From NCBI RefSeq assembly GCF_021991835.1, contig NZ_JAHDAU010000002.1, forward strand, positions 1 to 64,000: 64,000 nt of DNA, written 5' to 3'. The DNA comes from Polaribacter sargassicola. GTDB lineage: Bacteria > Bacteroidota > Bacteroidia > Flavobacteriales > Flavobacteriaceae. A model generated the notes under the pieces. It saw nothing but the letters and a program-made list of their open reading frames with translations, did not search any database and was not told the origin of the DNA. Below, one piece after another: positions 26,583-35,005 of this stretch. How positions within the stretch are numbered: the first letter of the stretch is position 1; each line of letters starts with the position of its first letter. The position numbers and the translations under genes were made by a program.

Positions 26583-27629
26583 TTATAAAATAGATATTAA
26601 ATCCAATGTTTTTTTACGTTGGATTTTTTTTGTTTCTGTTTCTATAAATTTATCAATAAAATAGATTTCTTTAGGCACTTCAAACTTTGATAATTCTGCA
26701 CTTTTTAAATCTATAGATTGATGAACTCCTTCTACAATTAAAATTAATTTCTCTCCCAATTTTTTATCAGAAACACCAATAACAAAAAACCTATTTTCTA
26801 TTACTCTAGAAATCTTTTCTTCAATCTTTTCTGGATGTAATTTTATTCCTCCAGAATTAATTACATTATCAAAACGACCTAACCACTCAAACTCAGTATC
26901 AGAAACTAAACGCACAATATCATTAGTAAAAACAACTTCATTAGAAACTTTAGGAGCTCTAATTACCAAACAGTTTCTTACATCTTTATAAATTGTTACA
27001 TTCTGTAATACTTTATAAAAATTAGGATAAATAGTAATTTGATTTAATTGTTTAATGGCAATATGAGTAATTGTTTCCGTCATGCCGTAAGTTGCATAAA
27101 TAACACAACTAGATTTCTGTATTTTTTTTCTTAATAAAGCAGAAACTACACCACCGCCAACAATTAGTTTTTTAACCTTATAAAGATGGTTTATAGAGTT
27201 TTCTAACTGCAAAGGCACCATTGCAGAAAAATCATACTTTTTATTTGTTTCTTCTAAAGGAAAAGAAGTGGCAGCTACAACATCTAAATGCCAACCTAAA
27301 GTTAAGGCTCTTACCAACATCATTTTACCTGCAATATAATTAACAGACAAACATAATAATGCTGTTGTTTTTTCTTTGATATCAAAAAAACTACCTGTTG
27401 CTTCTGCAGAATTGATCATCTGCTTTTTTTGTAATTTTATTTTTTTAGGAATTCCTGTAGAACCAGAAGTTTGTACCAAAATAAATTCTTCTGATGAAAA
27501 CCAATCTTTTAAAAATTGGTAAATTTCATTAGAAAAGTCTTTTGTATAAGCTAAAATTTCATCGACAGAAGAAAATGAAAATCCGTTTAATTTAAATTCT
27601 TTATGAAATTTATTTTGCTCCCAATTCAT
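26583..27629 (-). CDS. menE: o-Succinylbenzoate-CoA ligase (AMP-binding)
   Basis: Adenylates o-succinylbenzoate and joins it to CoA in menaquinone synthesis. The acyl-adenylate family motif is VQTSGSTGIPKKIKL. Further on come YATYGMTETITHIA and WLGRFDNVINSGGIKLHPEKIE. The length of 348 residues is short compared with proteobacterial MenE (about 450) but usual in Flavobacteriaceae. The start overlaps the CPBP protease gene by 20 bases. The last 40 bases also form the plus-strand terminator of yebC. Confidence 0.92.
   Translation of the reverse strand: MNWEQNKFHKEFKLNGFSFSSVDEILAYTKDFSNEIYQFLKDWFSSEEFILVQTSGSTGIPKKIKLQKKQMINSAEATGSFFDIKEKTTALLCLSVNYIAGKMMLVRALTLGWHLDVVAATSFPLEETNKKYDFSAMVPLQLENSINHLYKVKKLIVGGGVVSALLRKKIQKSSCVIYATYGMTETITHIAIKQLNQITIYPNFYKVLQNVTIYKDVRNCLVIRAPKVSNEVVFTNDIVRLVSDTEFEWLGRFDNVINSGGIKLHPEKIEEKISRVIENRFFVIGVSDKKLGEKLILIVEGVHQSIDLKSAELSKFEVPKEIYFIDKFIETETKKIQRKKTLDLISIL
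26599..26631 (+). terminator. yebC terminator embedded in the 3' end of menE
   Basis: AAATCCAATGT (26599-26609) pairs with ACGTTGGATTT (26616-26626), using one U.G pair and a T loop. The stem merges into a plus-strand T-tract reaching 26631. It is 26 bases downstream of the yebC stop and lies wholly within the menE coding sequence. Confidence 0.7.
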
Positions 27630-28587
27630 TTAAAAAAGTATCATTTTCTTTAATTGTTAAAGGCTTTTCTATTTTACCAGTCAATTTTTCTAACCAATTT
27701 TTCCATCCATATTTTTTAGAAAATAATAACAACATTAATGGATATAAAACTAAAACCGGAAAAAACATTTCCCATCGAACAGATGGTTCTGAGGTATCTA
27801 CATATAAAGCATCCGTTTGAAAAACGGTCCAATCTGTAGTTACAAAAAAAGCAGCAACAATATTATTTATAGCATGTAAGCCCAATGCTAATTCGGTTCC
27901 TTCATCCATTAAAGTAGTTATTCCGTAAAATAAACCTGTACCAATGTAAAAAACCATAGAAATATAACCTAACTTTTCTACTTCTGGATTTGCGCCATGT
28001 AACAAACCAAAACAGACAGAAGTTACAATTAATGGCAACCATCTATTTTTTGCTATAATACCCAAACCTTGCATAAAATAACCTCTAAAAAGTAATTCTT
28101 CAAACGAAGTTTGAAACGGTAAAAACAGAAAAGAAACGGCTAATAATGTAAAAAAAGGTATCGAATTAAAGTTCCAAACATAATTTTCTGGAGATATATA
28201 AATGCCTATAGAAATTACAATGGCAGAAATAATTCCCCAAGTAAAAAATCCGAAGAAAAAACGTTTAAAATCTATTTTATTTCTACTAGTTACTAATGAT
28301 GTAAAAGTTCTTTTATGGATAGCTTTAACACCTATAATAAGACTTGCTAAACCAAACATAAACATAACAATCATTAAAAATAAAAACAAATTTTTATCTA
28401 TACCTAAAGACATAAAGCTATCTTGTGCAGCTTGCATAAACTCTGCCGTATTACCTGCTTGTAAATAAGCAACAATAGTTAAAGGAAAAACCCCAATAAT
28501 TTGCCAACCAACAAAAACTAACATAATTGTTAATACCCAATGATACCACTCATTTCTTCCTTTAAATGCTTGTTGTATAAAATTCAT
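27610..28587 (-). CDS. CPBP family intramembrane glutamic protease
   Basis: A polytopic membrane protein of 325 residues from the CAAX protease and bacteriocin-processing (CPBP/Abi) family. The active-site motifs are EELLFRGYFMQG (EExxxR), FGLLHGA (FxxxH) and HAINN (HxxxN). About seven to eight TM helices are evident. Its place inside the menaquinone block (between menC and menE, overlapping menE by 20 bases) is conserved in Flavobacteriaceae, but a link to menaquinone is only positional. Confidence 0.88.
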   Translation of the reverse strand: MNFIQQAFKGRNEWYHWVLTIMLVFVGWQIIGVFPLTIVAYLQAGNTAEFMQAAQDSFMSLGIDKNLFLFLMIVMFMFGLASLIIGVKAIHKRTFTSLVTSRNKIDFKRFFFGFFTWGIISAIVISIGIYISPENYVWNFNSIPFFTLLAVSFLFLPFQTSFEELLFRGYFMQGLGIIAKNRWLPLIVTSVCFGLLHGANPEVEKLGYISMVFYIGTGLFYGITTLMDEGTELALGLHAINNIVAAFFVTTDWTVFQTDALYVDTSEPSVRWEMFFPVLVLYPLMLLLFSKKYGWKNWLEKLTGKIEKPLTIKENDTFLNELGAK

Positions 28588-28589
28588 GA

Positions 28590-29627
28590 TTATAAATTAA
28601 ATTGCCAACTTTTTGTTGGGTTATAATGTAAAGATCCGCTTTTAACCTCTAACGGACTATTAAAATTATTTGTAAATAAACCTCCAGTACCTAAGCCTTG
28701 TGGCAATTTACTTTTTAAAGTACTTGTAAATTGAGCTATTGCATTTAAACCCACATTGCTTTCTAATGCAGATGTTATCCACCAACCAGCTTTGTTTGCT
28801 TCTGCAAAATTAATCCATTCTTTGCTTCCTGCAAAACCACCAATTAAACTTGGTTTTAAAATAATATATTGGGGATTTATAGTTTTTAAAAGTTCTTTTT
28901 TATCTTCTGATGAAAAAACACCAATCAACTCTTCATCTAAAGCAATTGGCAAAGGTGTTTTTGCACATAAACTTGCCATTTCTTGAATTTGACCTTGTTT
29001 AATAGGTTGCTCTATAGAATGGAGTTCTAATTCTGATAAAACCTTTAACTTTTCTAACGCTTTCTTAGGGTTAAAAGCTCCGTTTGCATCTACTCTTAAT
29101 TCTATTTCTTTTGATGTAAATTCTTTTCTGATGGATTTTAATAAATCAATTTCAATATCAAAATCAATTGCTCCAATTTTCATTTTAATACAAGAAAAAC
29201 CTGCTTTTAGTTTTTCTTTTATTTGATTTTTCATAAACTGTTTTTCTCCCATCCAAATTAAACCATTTATAGAAATGGCTGTATTTCCTTTGGTAAATTC
29301 TGATGGAAATAAATCAAACTCTGTTTTACTTTGTAATGATAAAAAAGCTTGTTCTAAACCAAATTGAATAGACGGGAATTCTATCAACTCTAATAATAAT
29401 TTTTCTAAACCAAGATTAATATTGTTACAAACCCATATTAATTTTTCTTCGTAATTAGAAACATCATCAATACTTAAACCTCTAAATAATCCGGTTTCTC
29501 CAATACCTTTTTTACCATTTTTTTCTAAAATGATAAACCATGTTTCTTTTGTTCTTAAAATTCCGCGTGATGTTCCGCTCGGATTTTTAAAATTAAGAAT
29601 GTATTTCTTATAACTTGCTTTTATCAA
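28590..29627 (-). CDS. menC: o-Succinylbenzoate synthase
   Basis: Dehydrates SHCHC to o-succinylbenzoate in menaquinone synthesis. It is an enolase-superfamily enzyme of the MLE subgroup. The KMK motif is at residues 148-150, the metal ligands are Asp180 (RVDANGAF), Glu206 (SIEQPI) and Asp231 (ALDEE), and Lys258 (ILKPSLIGGF) is the second catalytic lysine. The length of 345 aa is normal. The start is a TTG at 29627 (MIKASYKKYILNFKNPSG). The stop is 2 bases from the CPBP start. Confidence 0.93.
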   Translation of the reverse strand: MIKASYKKYILNFKNPSGTSRGILRTKETWFIILEKNGKKGIGETGLFRGLSIDDVSNYEEKLIWVCNNINLGLEKLLLELIEFPSIQFGLEQAFLSLQSKTEFDLFPSEFTKGNTAISINGLIWMGEKQFMKNQIKEKLKAGFSCIKMKIGAIDFDIEIDLLKSIRKEFTSKEIELRVDANGAFNPKKALEKLKVLSELELHSIEQPIKQGQIQEMASLCAKTPLPIALDEELIGVFSSEDKKELLKTINPQYIILKPSLIGGFAGSKEWINFAEANKAGWWITSALESNVGLNAIAQFTSTLKSKLPQGLGTGGLFTNNFNSPLEVKSGSLHYNPTKSWQFNL

Positions 29628-29638
29628 AAAAAAAGATT

Positions 29639-30154
29639 TTAATGTTTTTCTACAAATGCTTTAAAACTATCCATATAAGATTGGTCTTGTTTTACAAAAG
29701 TGCTCTTAAAAAGAGGAAACATACAAGCCATTATATAAGAATCGCTTTGGCAACTAGCATTTAATGTAACAGTAGTTATTCCGTTATTTTCAGTAAAAAG
29801 ATACTCATCTTTTTTTAGCATATTTTCTGCATCAAAAAATAAAGTTACCTTTTTATTTTCTACAAAATCTAAAACTTTTTCTGTAGTAATTATTTCTTCA
29901 CCATTTGCATCAATAGTCATTTTATAAATGCTACCAACTTTACCAGGATTATCGTTTACAACCTCTACAGATTTAATTTCGGGAATCCAATTTTTAATAT
30001 TTCCTGATGTATTAAATGTTTTAAAAACTTCTTCTACCGGTTTGTTAACAGACACCTTAACAGTATAAGTTGTTTCTTTTACAATAATACCTGTTAACAA
30101 AAAAGCGACTACAATAAAAGATATAATCGCTAAAATTATTTTTATTCTTTTCAT
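29639..30154 (-). CDS. SRPBCC family protein with an N-terminal membrane anchor
   Basis: 171 residues with one hydrophobic N-terminal helix (about 5-24) followed by an SRPBCC/polyketide-cyclase-like domain. The domain is recognised from VSVNKPVEEVFKTFNTSGNIKNWIPEIKSVEVV. The family binds hydrophobic ligands. It lies between menA and menC, with short spacers (8 and 11 bases), so it belongs to the same transcript. No specific function can be assigned. Confidence 0.8.
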   Translation of the reverse strand: MKRIKIILAIISFIVVAFLLTGIIVKETTYTVKVSVNKPVEEVFKTFNTSGNIKNWIPEIKSVEVVNDNPGKVGSIYKMTIDANGEEIITTEKVLDFVENKKVTLFFDAENMLKKDEYLFTENNGITTVTLNASCQSDSYIMACMFPLFKSTFVKQDQSYMDSFKAFVEKH

Positions 30155-30162
30155 AAATTATT

Positions 30163-31086
30163 TTAAAAAATTTGTCCGATTGAAAAGAGAATTGCAAAAA
30201 GAAACGTACTTAATGCTACTTTTTTTAACTCGCCATCTAACTCTCCCGGAACCTTGTTTTTTGCAACTGTTATTATGTTTTTAATTAACGGAATAAACGC
30301 AACTAAAAAAAATAATTGATATCTATTTCTAAAATCTAAAAACACAAATAACAATGCAATTATTAAAGCTGATATAATTAGAAAATAATGATAATTTTTA
30401 GCTTTATCAATGCCTAATTTTACAACTAAAGTATTTTTATTATTTTTTTTATCCTCTTCTCTATCTCTTAAATTATTTAAATTTAAAACTGCTGTGCTTA
30501 AGAAGCCTATAGAAATTGCGGGTAAAAATATTTGAAAATTGATCTGTTTTGTATACAAGAAATAACTACCAACAACGCTTAATAATCCGAAAAAAACAAA
30601 TACAAAAACATCACCAAAACCACTATAACCGTAAGCAGATTTACCAACGGTATATTTTATAGCTGCTACAATTGAAGCTACACCTAAGCCAAAAAACAAA
30701 ATAGAATACACAAAGTTTTCGCTACCAAAAGACACATAAATTAATGATAAAGCAATTATTAAAGTAATAATTGTAGTAATTATCATTGCCAATTTCATCT
30801 GTTTAGGTGTTATTGCTCCAGATGAAACCATACGCGCTTCTCCTGTTCTATTTTTATCAGAACCTTTAATTCCGTCTCCATAATCATTTGCAAAATTAGA
30901 CAACACCTGAAAACCAATTGTTGTTAAAATTGCCAACCAAAAAATTGAAGATTCTAAAACCGAAGTTTTATTACTGGTTTGATATATTAAAGATTGATTA
31001 CCCAAAACAGCACCCACAATAATTCCTGAAACAGACAAAGGTAATGTTCTTAAACGCGCTGCTTTTATATAGCTTTTTACATCCAT
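30163..31086 (-). CDS. menA: 1,4-Dihydroxy-2-naphthoate polyprenyltransferase
   Basis: A UbiA-family integral membrane enzyme that attaches the polyprenyl chain to DHNA, forming demethylmenaquinone. It has 307 residues and about nine TM helices. The first Asp-rich motif is NDYGDGIKGSD at residues 67-77 and the second is NLRDREEDKKNNKNTL. The gene overlaps the PH-domain protein gene upstream by 10 bases. Confidence 0.93.
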   Translation of the reverse strand: MDVKSYIKAARLRTLPLSVSGIIVGAVLGNQSLIYQTSNKTSVLESSIFWLAILTTIGFQVLSNFANDYGDGIKGSDKNRTGEARMVSSGAITPKQMKLAMIITTIITLIIALSLIYVSFGSENFVYSILFFGLGVASIVAAIKYTVGKSAYGYSGFGDVFVFVFFGLLSVVGSYFLYTKQINFQIFLPAISIGFLSTAVLNLNNLRDREEDKKNNKNTLVVKLGIDKAKNYHYFLIISALIIALLFVFLDFRNRYQLFFLVAFIPLIKNIITVAKNKVPGELDGELKKVALSTFLFAILFSIGQIF

Positions 31087-32576
31087 AAATTCTTACTGCT
31101 TTCTACTTTAAACAAAGTATAATTGTAAATTTTTACTGCTTCTTGTTTTTCTATACAAGGAAGCTTAATTTTTCCTGAAGCGGTTTGAAACACCAAATCT
31201 ACAACCTTATTTCTTTCTTGAAAAAAAGTTTGTGTCATTTTAATGTTTTGTACTTTAAAAAAAGGCAAATAAGTTAAATGTGTTTCTATACTACCATTGC
31301 CAACTAATAAAACTTTATCACTAATTTTATAAAATCTCTTTTTATAAATTAAGTTGATGATAAAGTAAAAAAAAGGAATTAAAAGTAAATTAGTAGAATA
31401 GATTTCAACATTATGAAACAAGAAATAAAAACCACAATTTATAATTGATAAAAGAAGTAAAACTCTTAAATACATTCTTATTTTTAAATATACATGCACT
31501 TGTTTTCTTTCTAATTGATCTACATCTGCAAAATTAAAAAGCAACTCTTTAACCTTTTTTACTTGTGCTTCTTTACAACCTACAATCCTTATTAATTTTT
31601 CTTTTTTCTGATTTACTTTTCCACTTACAGCTTGTTTAAAGGTGATGAATGATATGCCTAAAATCTTTTTTATAGGATTGGTAGAAATGGTAATATTCTG
31701 AATTTTTTCTTTCTTTAGAATAAACGATTTCTTTGTAAATAAACCCTGATAAATTTCAAAAGCATTATCTTTTACATAAACTCTTAAATTAAAATGAAAT
31801 AAAAATACTCTTACAAAAGAACTTAGTATTGCTGTAAAAACTAATAAAATTACACATACTATTATTAGAAATAAACTTTGTTGAAAAGAACTACTACTTT
31901 CTCTAACGTAATCTGAAACAATATTATCTTTTAAAAATCCTTTAAAAACTTGTTGAAGTTGCTGAAACAAACCAAACAATAAAGCCAAAAAAACAAGTAA
32001 ACTCTGTATGTGGTTTTCTGTTAAACTAATCTTTAACAATTCTAAAGGGCTAATTTTTAAAAAAGGCTTTTCCTTGCTTTTATCAACAACTATTTCTTCT
32101 ATAATTTTATTACTTGTTAGTTGATTTTTAAGTGCTTTGGCTTTTAAAAAAGACATTGCTTTTATAGAAATTTCTGTTTTGTTAGAACCTGCTGTTTCTA
32201 TATTTACTTCATGCACATTAATTAATTGCTGTATAATATTTTGCTTAAAATTAATATTCTGAATTCTATCAAAAGAAATAGAAGTATCGGTTTTTTTTAA
32301 AATTCCTTGTTTTAAAATAAAATGATTGTCTGCTATTTTAAACTTAAAGTTTATAAAAATTAAATAAGCTCTTATTAGAAAAAATAACAGAAAAAAGCCA
32401 AGACCTAAATAAATGTATATTAATTTCTGATCTGTAAATTGAGAAAAATCTTTAAAAACAATAAAAAGAAAAATCCAAGTAACTTTTATAAACTTATACA
32501 AAAGGTTTCCGTAGATTACTAAAATTCCTTTTTTAGATTGATGAGAAAATTGGCTAAAATCAAACGTTTTACTCAT
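31077..32576 (-). CDS. PH domain-containing membrane protein (YdbT-like)
   Basis: A 499-residue protein with several bacterial PH (bPH2) domains separated by pairs of TM helices. The layout is TM pair, PH, TM pair, PH, TM pair, PH. FDRIQNINFKQNIIQQL shows the typical core of the first domain. It resembles YdbT of Bacillus, a membrane protein of unclear function. It overlaps the YdbS-like gene by 8 bases and menA by 10, so all are co-translated. Confidence 0.85.
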   Translation of the reverse strand: MSKTFDFSQFSHQSKKGILVIYGNLLYKFIKVTWIFLFIVFKDFSQFTDQKLIYIYLGLGFFLLFFLIRAYLIFINFKFKIADNHFILKQGILKKTDTSISFDRIQNINFKQNIIQQLINVHEVNIETAGSNKTEISIKAMSFLKAKALKNQLTSNKIIEEIVVDKSKEKPFLKISPLELLKISLTENHIQSLLVFLALLFGLFQQLQQVFKGFLKDNIVSDYVRESSSSFQQSLFLIIVCVILLVFTAILSSFVRVFLFHFNLRVYVKDNAFEIYQGLFTKKSFILKKEKIQNITISTNPIKKILGISFITFKQAVSGKVNQKKEKLIRIVGCKEAQVKKVKELLFNFADVDQLERKQVHVYLKIRMYLRVLLLLSIINCGFYFLFHNVEIYSTNLLLIPFFYFIINLIYKKRFYKISDKVLLVGNGSIETHLTYLPFFKVQNIKMTQTFFQERNKVVDLVFQTASGKIKLPCIEKQEAVKIYNYTLFKVESSKNLWM

Positions 32577-33072
32577 TAATTTTTTTGGTAATAAATTCTT
32601 TAATTTCTAATGCTTCTATTTTAGTAATTCCTTTTATTTCTAAATCGTCACTACTATCTCCTGCAGTAAAAACACTTAAAGAAGCCAATTTAAAAAACCT
32701 AGAAACCGGACCTTCATCAACTTCTATATGTTGTATTCTAGAAAAAGGAACCGTTGTAATTTTTTTAAAGAAAATACCACTTTTGTAAGAAACATCTTTT
32801 TCTCTAATAGCATATTTTCTTTTTTTAAATCCTACATATGTAATAAAACAAGTAATTATAAATACAAGAGTAAATACCATGTAAATTAAATAGGTATAAG
32901 AACTAATTTTATTAAAAAAACTAAAATAATCTGCTAAAAAAAGTCCTATAAGCACTACAGAAAAAAATAATAATATATTGATTAAAATAACTTTTAAATA
33001 CTTTTTATTAATTGATTTAAATGTTACTTCTGTAATATCCGGAAAACTAGAAACTATTTCGTTTGCAAACAT
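32569..33072 (-). CDS. PH domain-containing membrane protein (YdbS-like)
   Basis: 167 residues with two TM helices (about 28-48 and 58-80) and one bPH2 domain (about 85-165), recognised from TTVPFSRIQHIEVDEGPVSR and LASLSVFTAG. It is the small partner of the YdbT-like protein that follows, and it is the first gene of the minus-strand block ending with menE. It starts 36 bases downstream of the SPOR-protein stop at 33108. Confidence 0.87.
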   Translation of the reverse strand: MFANEIVSSFPDITEVTFKSINKKYLKVILINILLFFSVVLIGLFLADYFSFFNKISSYTYLIYMVFTLVFIITCFITYVGFKKRKYAIREKDVSYKSGIFFKKITTVPFSRIQHIEVDEGPVSRFFKLASLSVFTAGDSSDDLEIKGITKIEALEIKEFITKKINE

Positions 33073-33107
33073 TTTATTAAAATTACAAGACCCATTTATA
33101 CAATAAG

Positions 33108-34157
33108 TTAATTTGCTATAAACTCTTCTTCTTTACTTAAAACTAGAGCTTCTTTTATGCTAATCCTTTTATTTTCTTTATTATAAGGCACTAAAAAAAC
33201 ATCTTTTAATCCCATTTTTTTAATTTCATTTTTAAATAAAGTAGCTTCTTTGTATGTAGTAAAAGCCCCTAGTTGATAAATATTTCCGTTATCAGTTTTT
33301 ATTTCTTTAAGCTTTACATCTTCTATATTTTTAAAATCTATATTTAAATTTTTAAAAATACCTAACTGTAAACTATAAGTAACTTCTGGTATAGTATCAT
33401 TCTTTATAACAGGAGTTGGTGTTGCTAATTTTAGTTTTAATTTATTTATACTGTCTAACAATACAAACTGTTTTTCTTCTACAGTTTTTAGTTCTGATTT
33501 AGATTTAGAATAGTTAAAATAAACAAATATTAAAAGAAGTGTAGATACTAATAAGATTATAAAAAAGATAACGCTATTTCTTTTACTTTTCTTTTTTACA
33601 GTATTAGATAACGCTTTTAAATCCATAAAACTAGTTTGCAATTGCATTTTATCTAATTTTACAGAACCTAATTCAGAGTTTAATGCATCGTAGCTAGACT
33701 CTAATTTATCTTTTTCTAATTTTAATGTATTTAATTCTGAATTTACTTTTACAAGATTAGACTCTAACTGACCTTTACTTAACTTTAAAGTCTCTAATTT
33801 AGAGTCTTTATCCTCTATAGTAGATTGTAAAATTTGTTTTTCTGACCTTAAAGAGTCTAGTTCTGAACTTACAACAACAATACTAGATTGTAATTTTTCT
33901 TTTTCTGATTTTAAAGCACCTAACTCTGAGTTTAATTTTACAAAATTAGATTCTAACTGACCTTTACCTAATTTTAAAGCTTCTAATTTAGAATTTTTAT
34001 CTTCTATAGTAGATTGCAAAATCTGTTTTTCAGACTTTAAACTTTCTAATTCTGTAGCAGTATTTACAATATTAGATTCCAGTTTTTCCTTTTCAGACTT
34101 TAAAGCATTAAGCTCTAAATATACATTTGATAAGTGTTCTTTTTTTACAGATGGCAT
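33108..34157 (-). CDS. Membrane protein with repetitive coiled coil and C-terminal SPOR-like domain
   Basis: About 349 residues. An N-terminal cytoplasmic coiled coil is built from eight 21-residue units (three heptads each, beginning around residue 18 with ALKSEKEKLE). The first three units are duplicated as a 63-residue block (18-80 and 81-143). Next come a basic linker, one TM helix (SVIFFIILLVSTLLLIFVYF) and a periplasmic SPOR-like region, seen as YSLQLGIF and YQLGAFTTYKEA. SPOR domains bind denuded peptidoglycan. I take the ATG at 34157 (MPSVKKEHLS); the longer frame begins with a TTG and overlaps the upstream gene. Function unknown. Confidence 0.82.
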   Translation of the reverse strand: MPSVKKEHLSNVYLELNALKSEKEKLESNIVNTATELESLKSEKQILQSTIEDKNSKLEALKLGKGQLESNFVKLNSELGALKSEKEKLQSSIVVVSSELDSLRSEKQILQSTIEDKDSKLETLKLSKGQLESNLVKVNSELNTLKLEKDKLESSYDALNSELGSVKLDKMQLQTSFMDLKALSNTVKKKSKRNSVIFFIILLVSTLLLIFVYFNYSKSKSELKTVEEKQFVLLDSINKLKLKLATPTPVIKNDTIPEVTYSLQLGIFKNLNIDFKNIEDVKLKEIKTDNGNIYQLGAFTTYKEATLFKNEIKKMGLKDVFLVPYNKENKRISIKEALVLSKEEEFIAN

Positions 34158-34167
34158 TTCTTTAGTA

Positions 34168-34947
34168 TCATAGATTATTAGCTTCAGCAATTAATTCTGC
34201 AATATCTTTAACAACAACTTCTTTTTCTTTTTCTTTAAATTTAATTCCGTCTGTCATCATTGTATTACAATAAGGACAACCTGTAGCAATAATATTAGGC
34301 TTTGTTTCTAAAGCATCTTCGGTTCTTAAAACGTTAATTTCTTTAGTCCCTTTTTCTGCATCTTTAAACATTTGTGCACCACCTGCTCCACAACAAAGTG
34401 CTGTAGATTTATTACGTTTCATTTCAGCTAAATTTACACCTAACCTTCTAATTAAATCTCTAGGAGACTCATAAACATCATTAGCTCTACCTAAATAACA
34501 AGGATCGTGAAATGTAACTTTTTTTCCTTTTAAAGTAATGTTATTAATATCTAAACGTCCTTCTGATATTAATTTTTGAATGAATTGTGTATGATGAAAA
34601 ACTTCATATTTTCCTCCTAAAGAAGGATATTCATTTTTTAACGTATTAAAAGAATGAGGATCGCAAGTAACAATTTTTTTTATTTCGTAGCCATTTAACA
34701 CCTCTATATTCATCATTGCTTGCATTTGAAACAGAAACTCATTTCCTGCTCTTTTTGCTGCATCGCCTGTAGATGATTCTTCTGTACCTAAAACAGCAAA
34801 ATCTACATTAGCTTGGTGCAATATTTTTACAAAAGCTCTTGATATTTTTTTTGCGCGATCATCATAACTTCCTGCTGCACCAACCCAAAACAACACTTCT
34901 GGTTGCTTACCTTGCGCCATCATATCTGCCATTGTAGGTACTATCAT
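34168..34947 (-). CDS. (Fe-S)-binding protein with two CCG (cysteine-rich) domains
   Basis: 259 residues of the heterodisulfide reductase D / GlpC / LutA-like cysteine-rich family. Motifs are CDPHSFNTL, HDPCYLGRANDVYESPRD, STALCCGAGGAQMF and TGCPYCNTMM. Such subunits carry an unusual iron-sulfur centre and accept electrons from a ferredoxin-type partner. The partner is encoded immediately upstream at 35006, so the two form a redox complex. The electron donor is unknown. Confidence 0.9.
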   Translation of the reverse strand: MIVPTMADMMAQGKQPEVLFWVGAAGSYDDRAKKISRAFVKILHQANVDFAVLGTEESSTGDAAKRAGNEFLFQMQAMMNIEVLNGYEIKKIVTCDPHSFNTLKNEYPSLGGKYEVFHHTQFIQKLISEGRLDINNITLKGKKVTFHDPCYLGRANDVYESPRDLIRRLGVNLAEMKRNKSTALCCGAGGAQMFKDAEKGTKEINVLRTEDALETKPNIIATGCPYCNTMMTDGIKFKEKEKEVVVKDIAELIAEANNL

Positions 34948-34961
34948 AAATTATAAATTTA

Positions 34962-34988
34962 AATTACCAATTAATGTAATTGGTAATT
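34962..34988. repeat. Perfect hairpin between the two Fe-S protein genes
   Basis: AATTACCAATTA (34962-34973) and TAATTGGTAATT (34977-34988) form a 12-bp stem with a 3-base loop. It lies within an operon, between the 4Fe-4S membrane protein and the CCG protein. It could be an attenuating or RNA-stabilising stem, or a small palindromic repeat element. Confidence 0.5.
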
Positions 34989-35005
34989 ATGAATTAAAAA
35001 TTAGT

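Noticed and set aside
33666..34106. Regular repeats resembling a CRISPR array
   Set aside because: The units are in-frame coiled-coil codons without unique spacers, and the gene is intact.
34158..34190. Longer SPOR-protein frame starting at 34190
   Set aside because: The start would be TTG and overlap the CCG protein gene by 23 bases; the ATG at 34157 gives a 10-base spacer.
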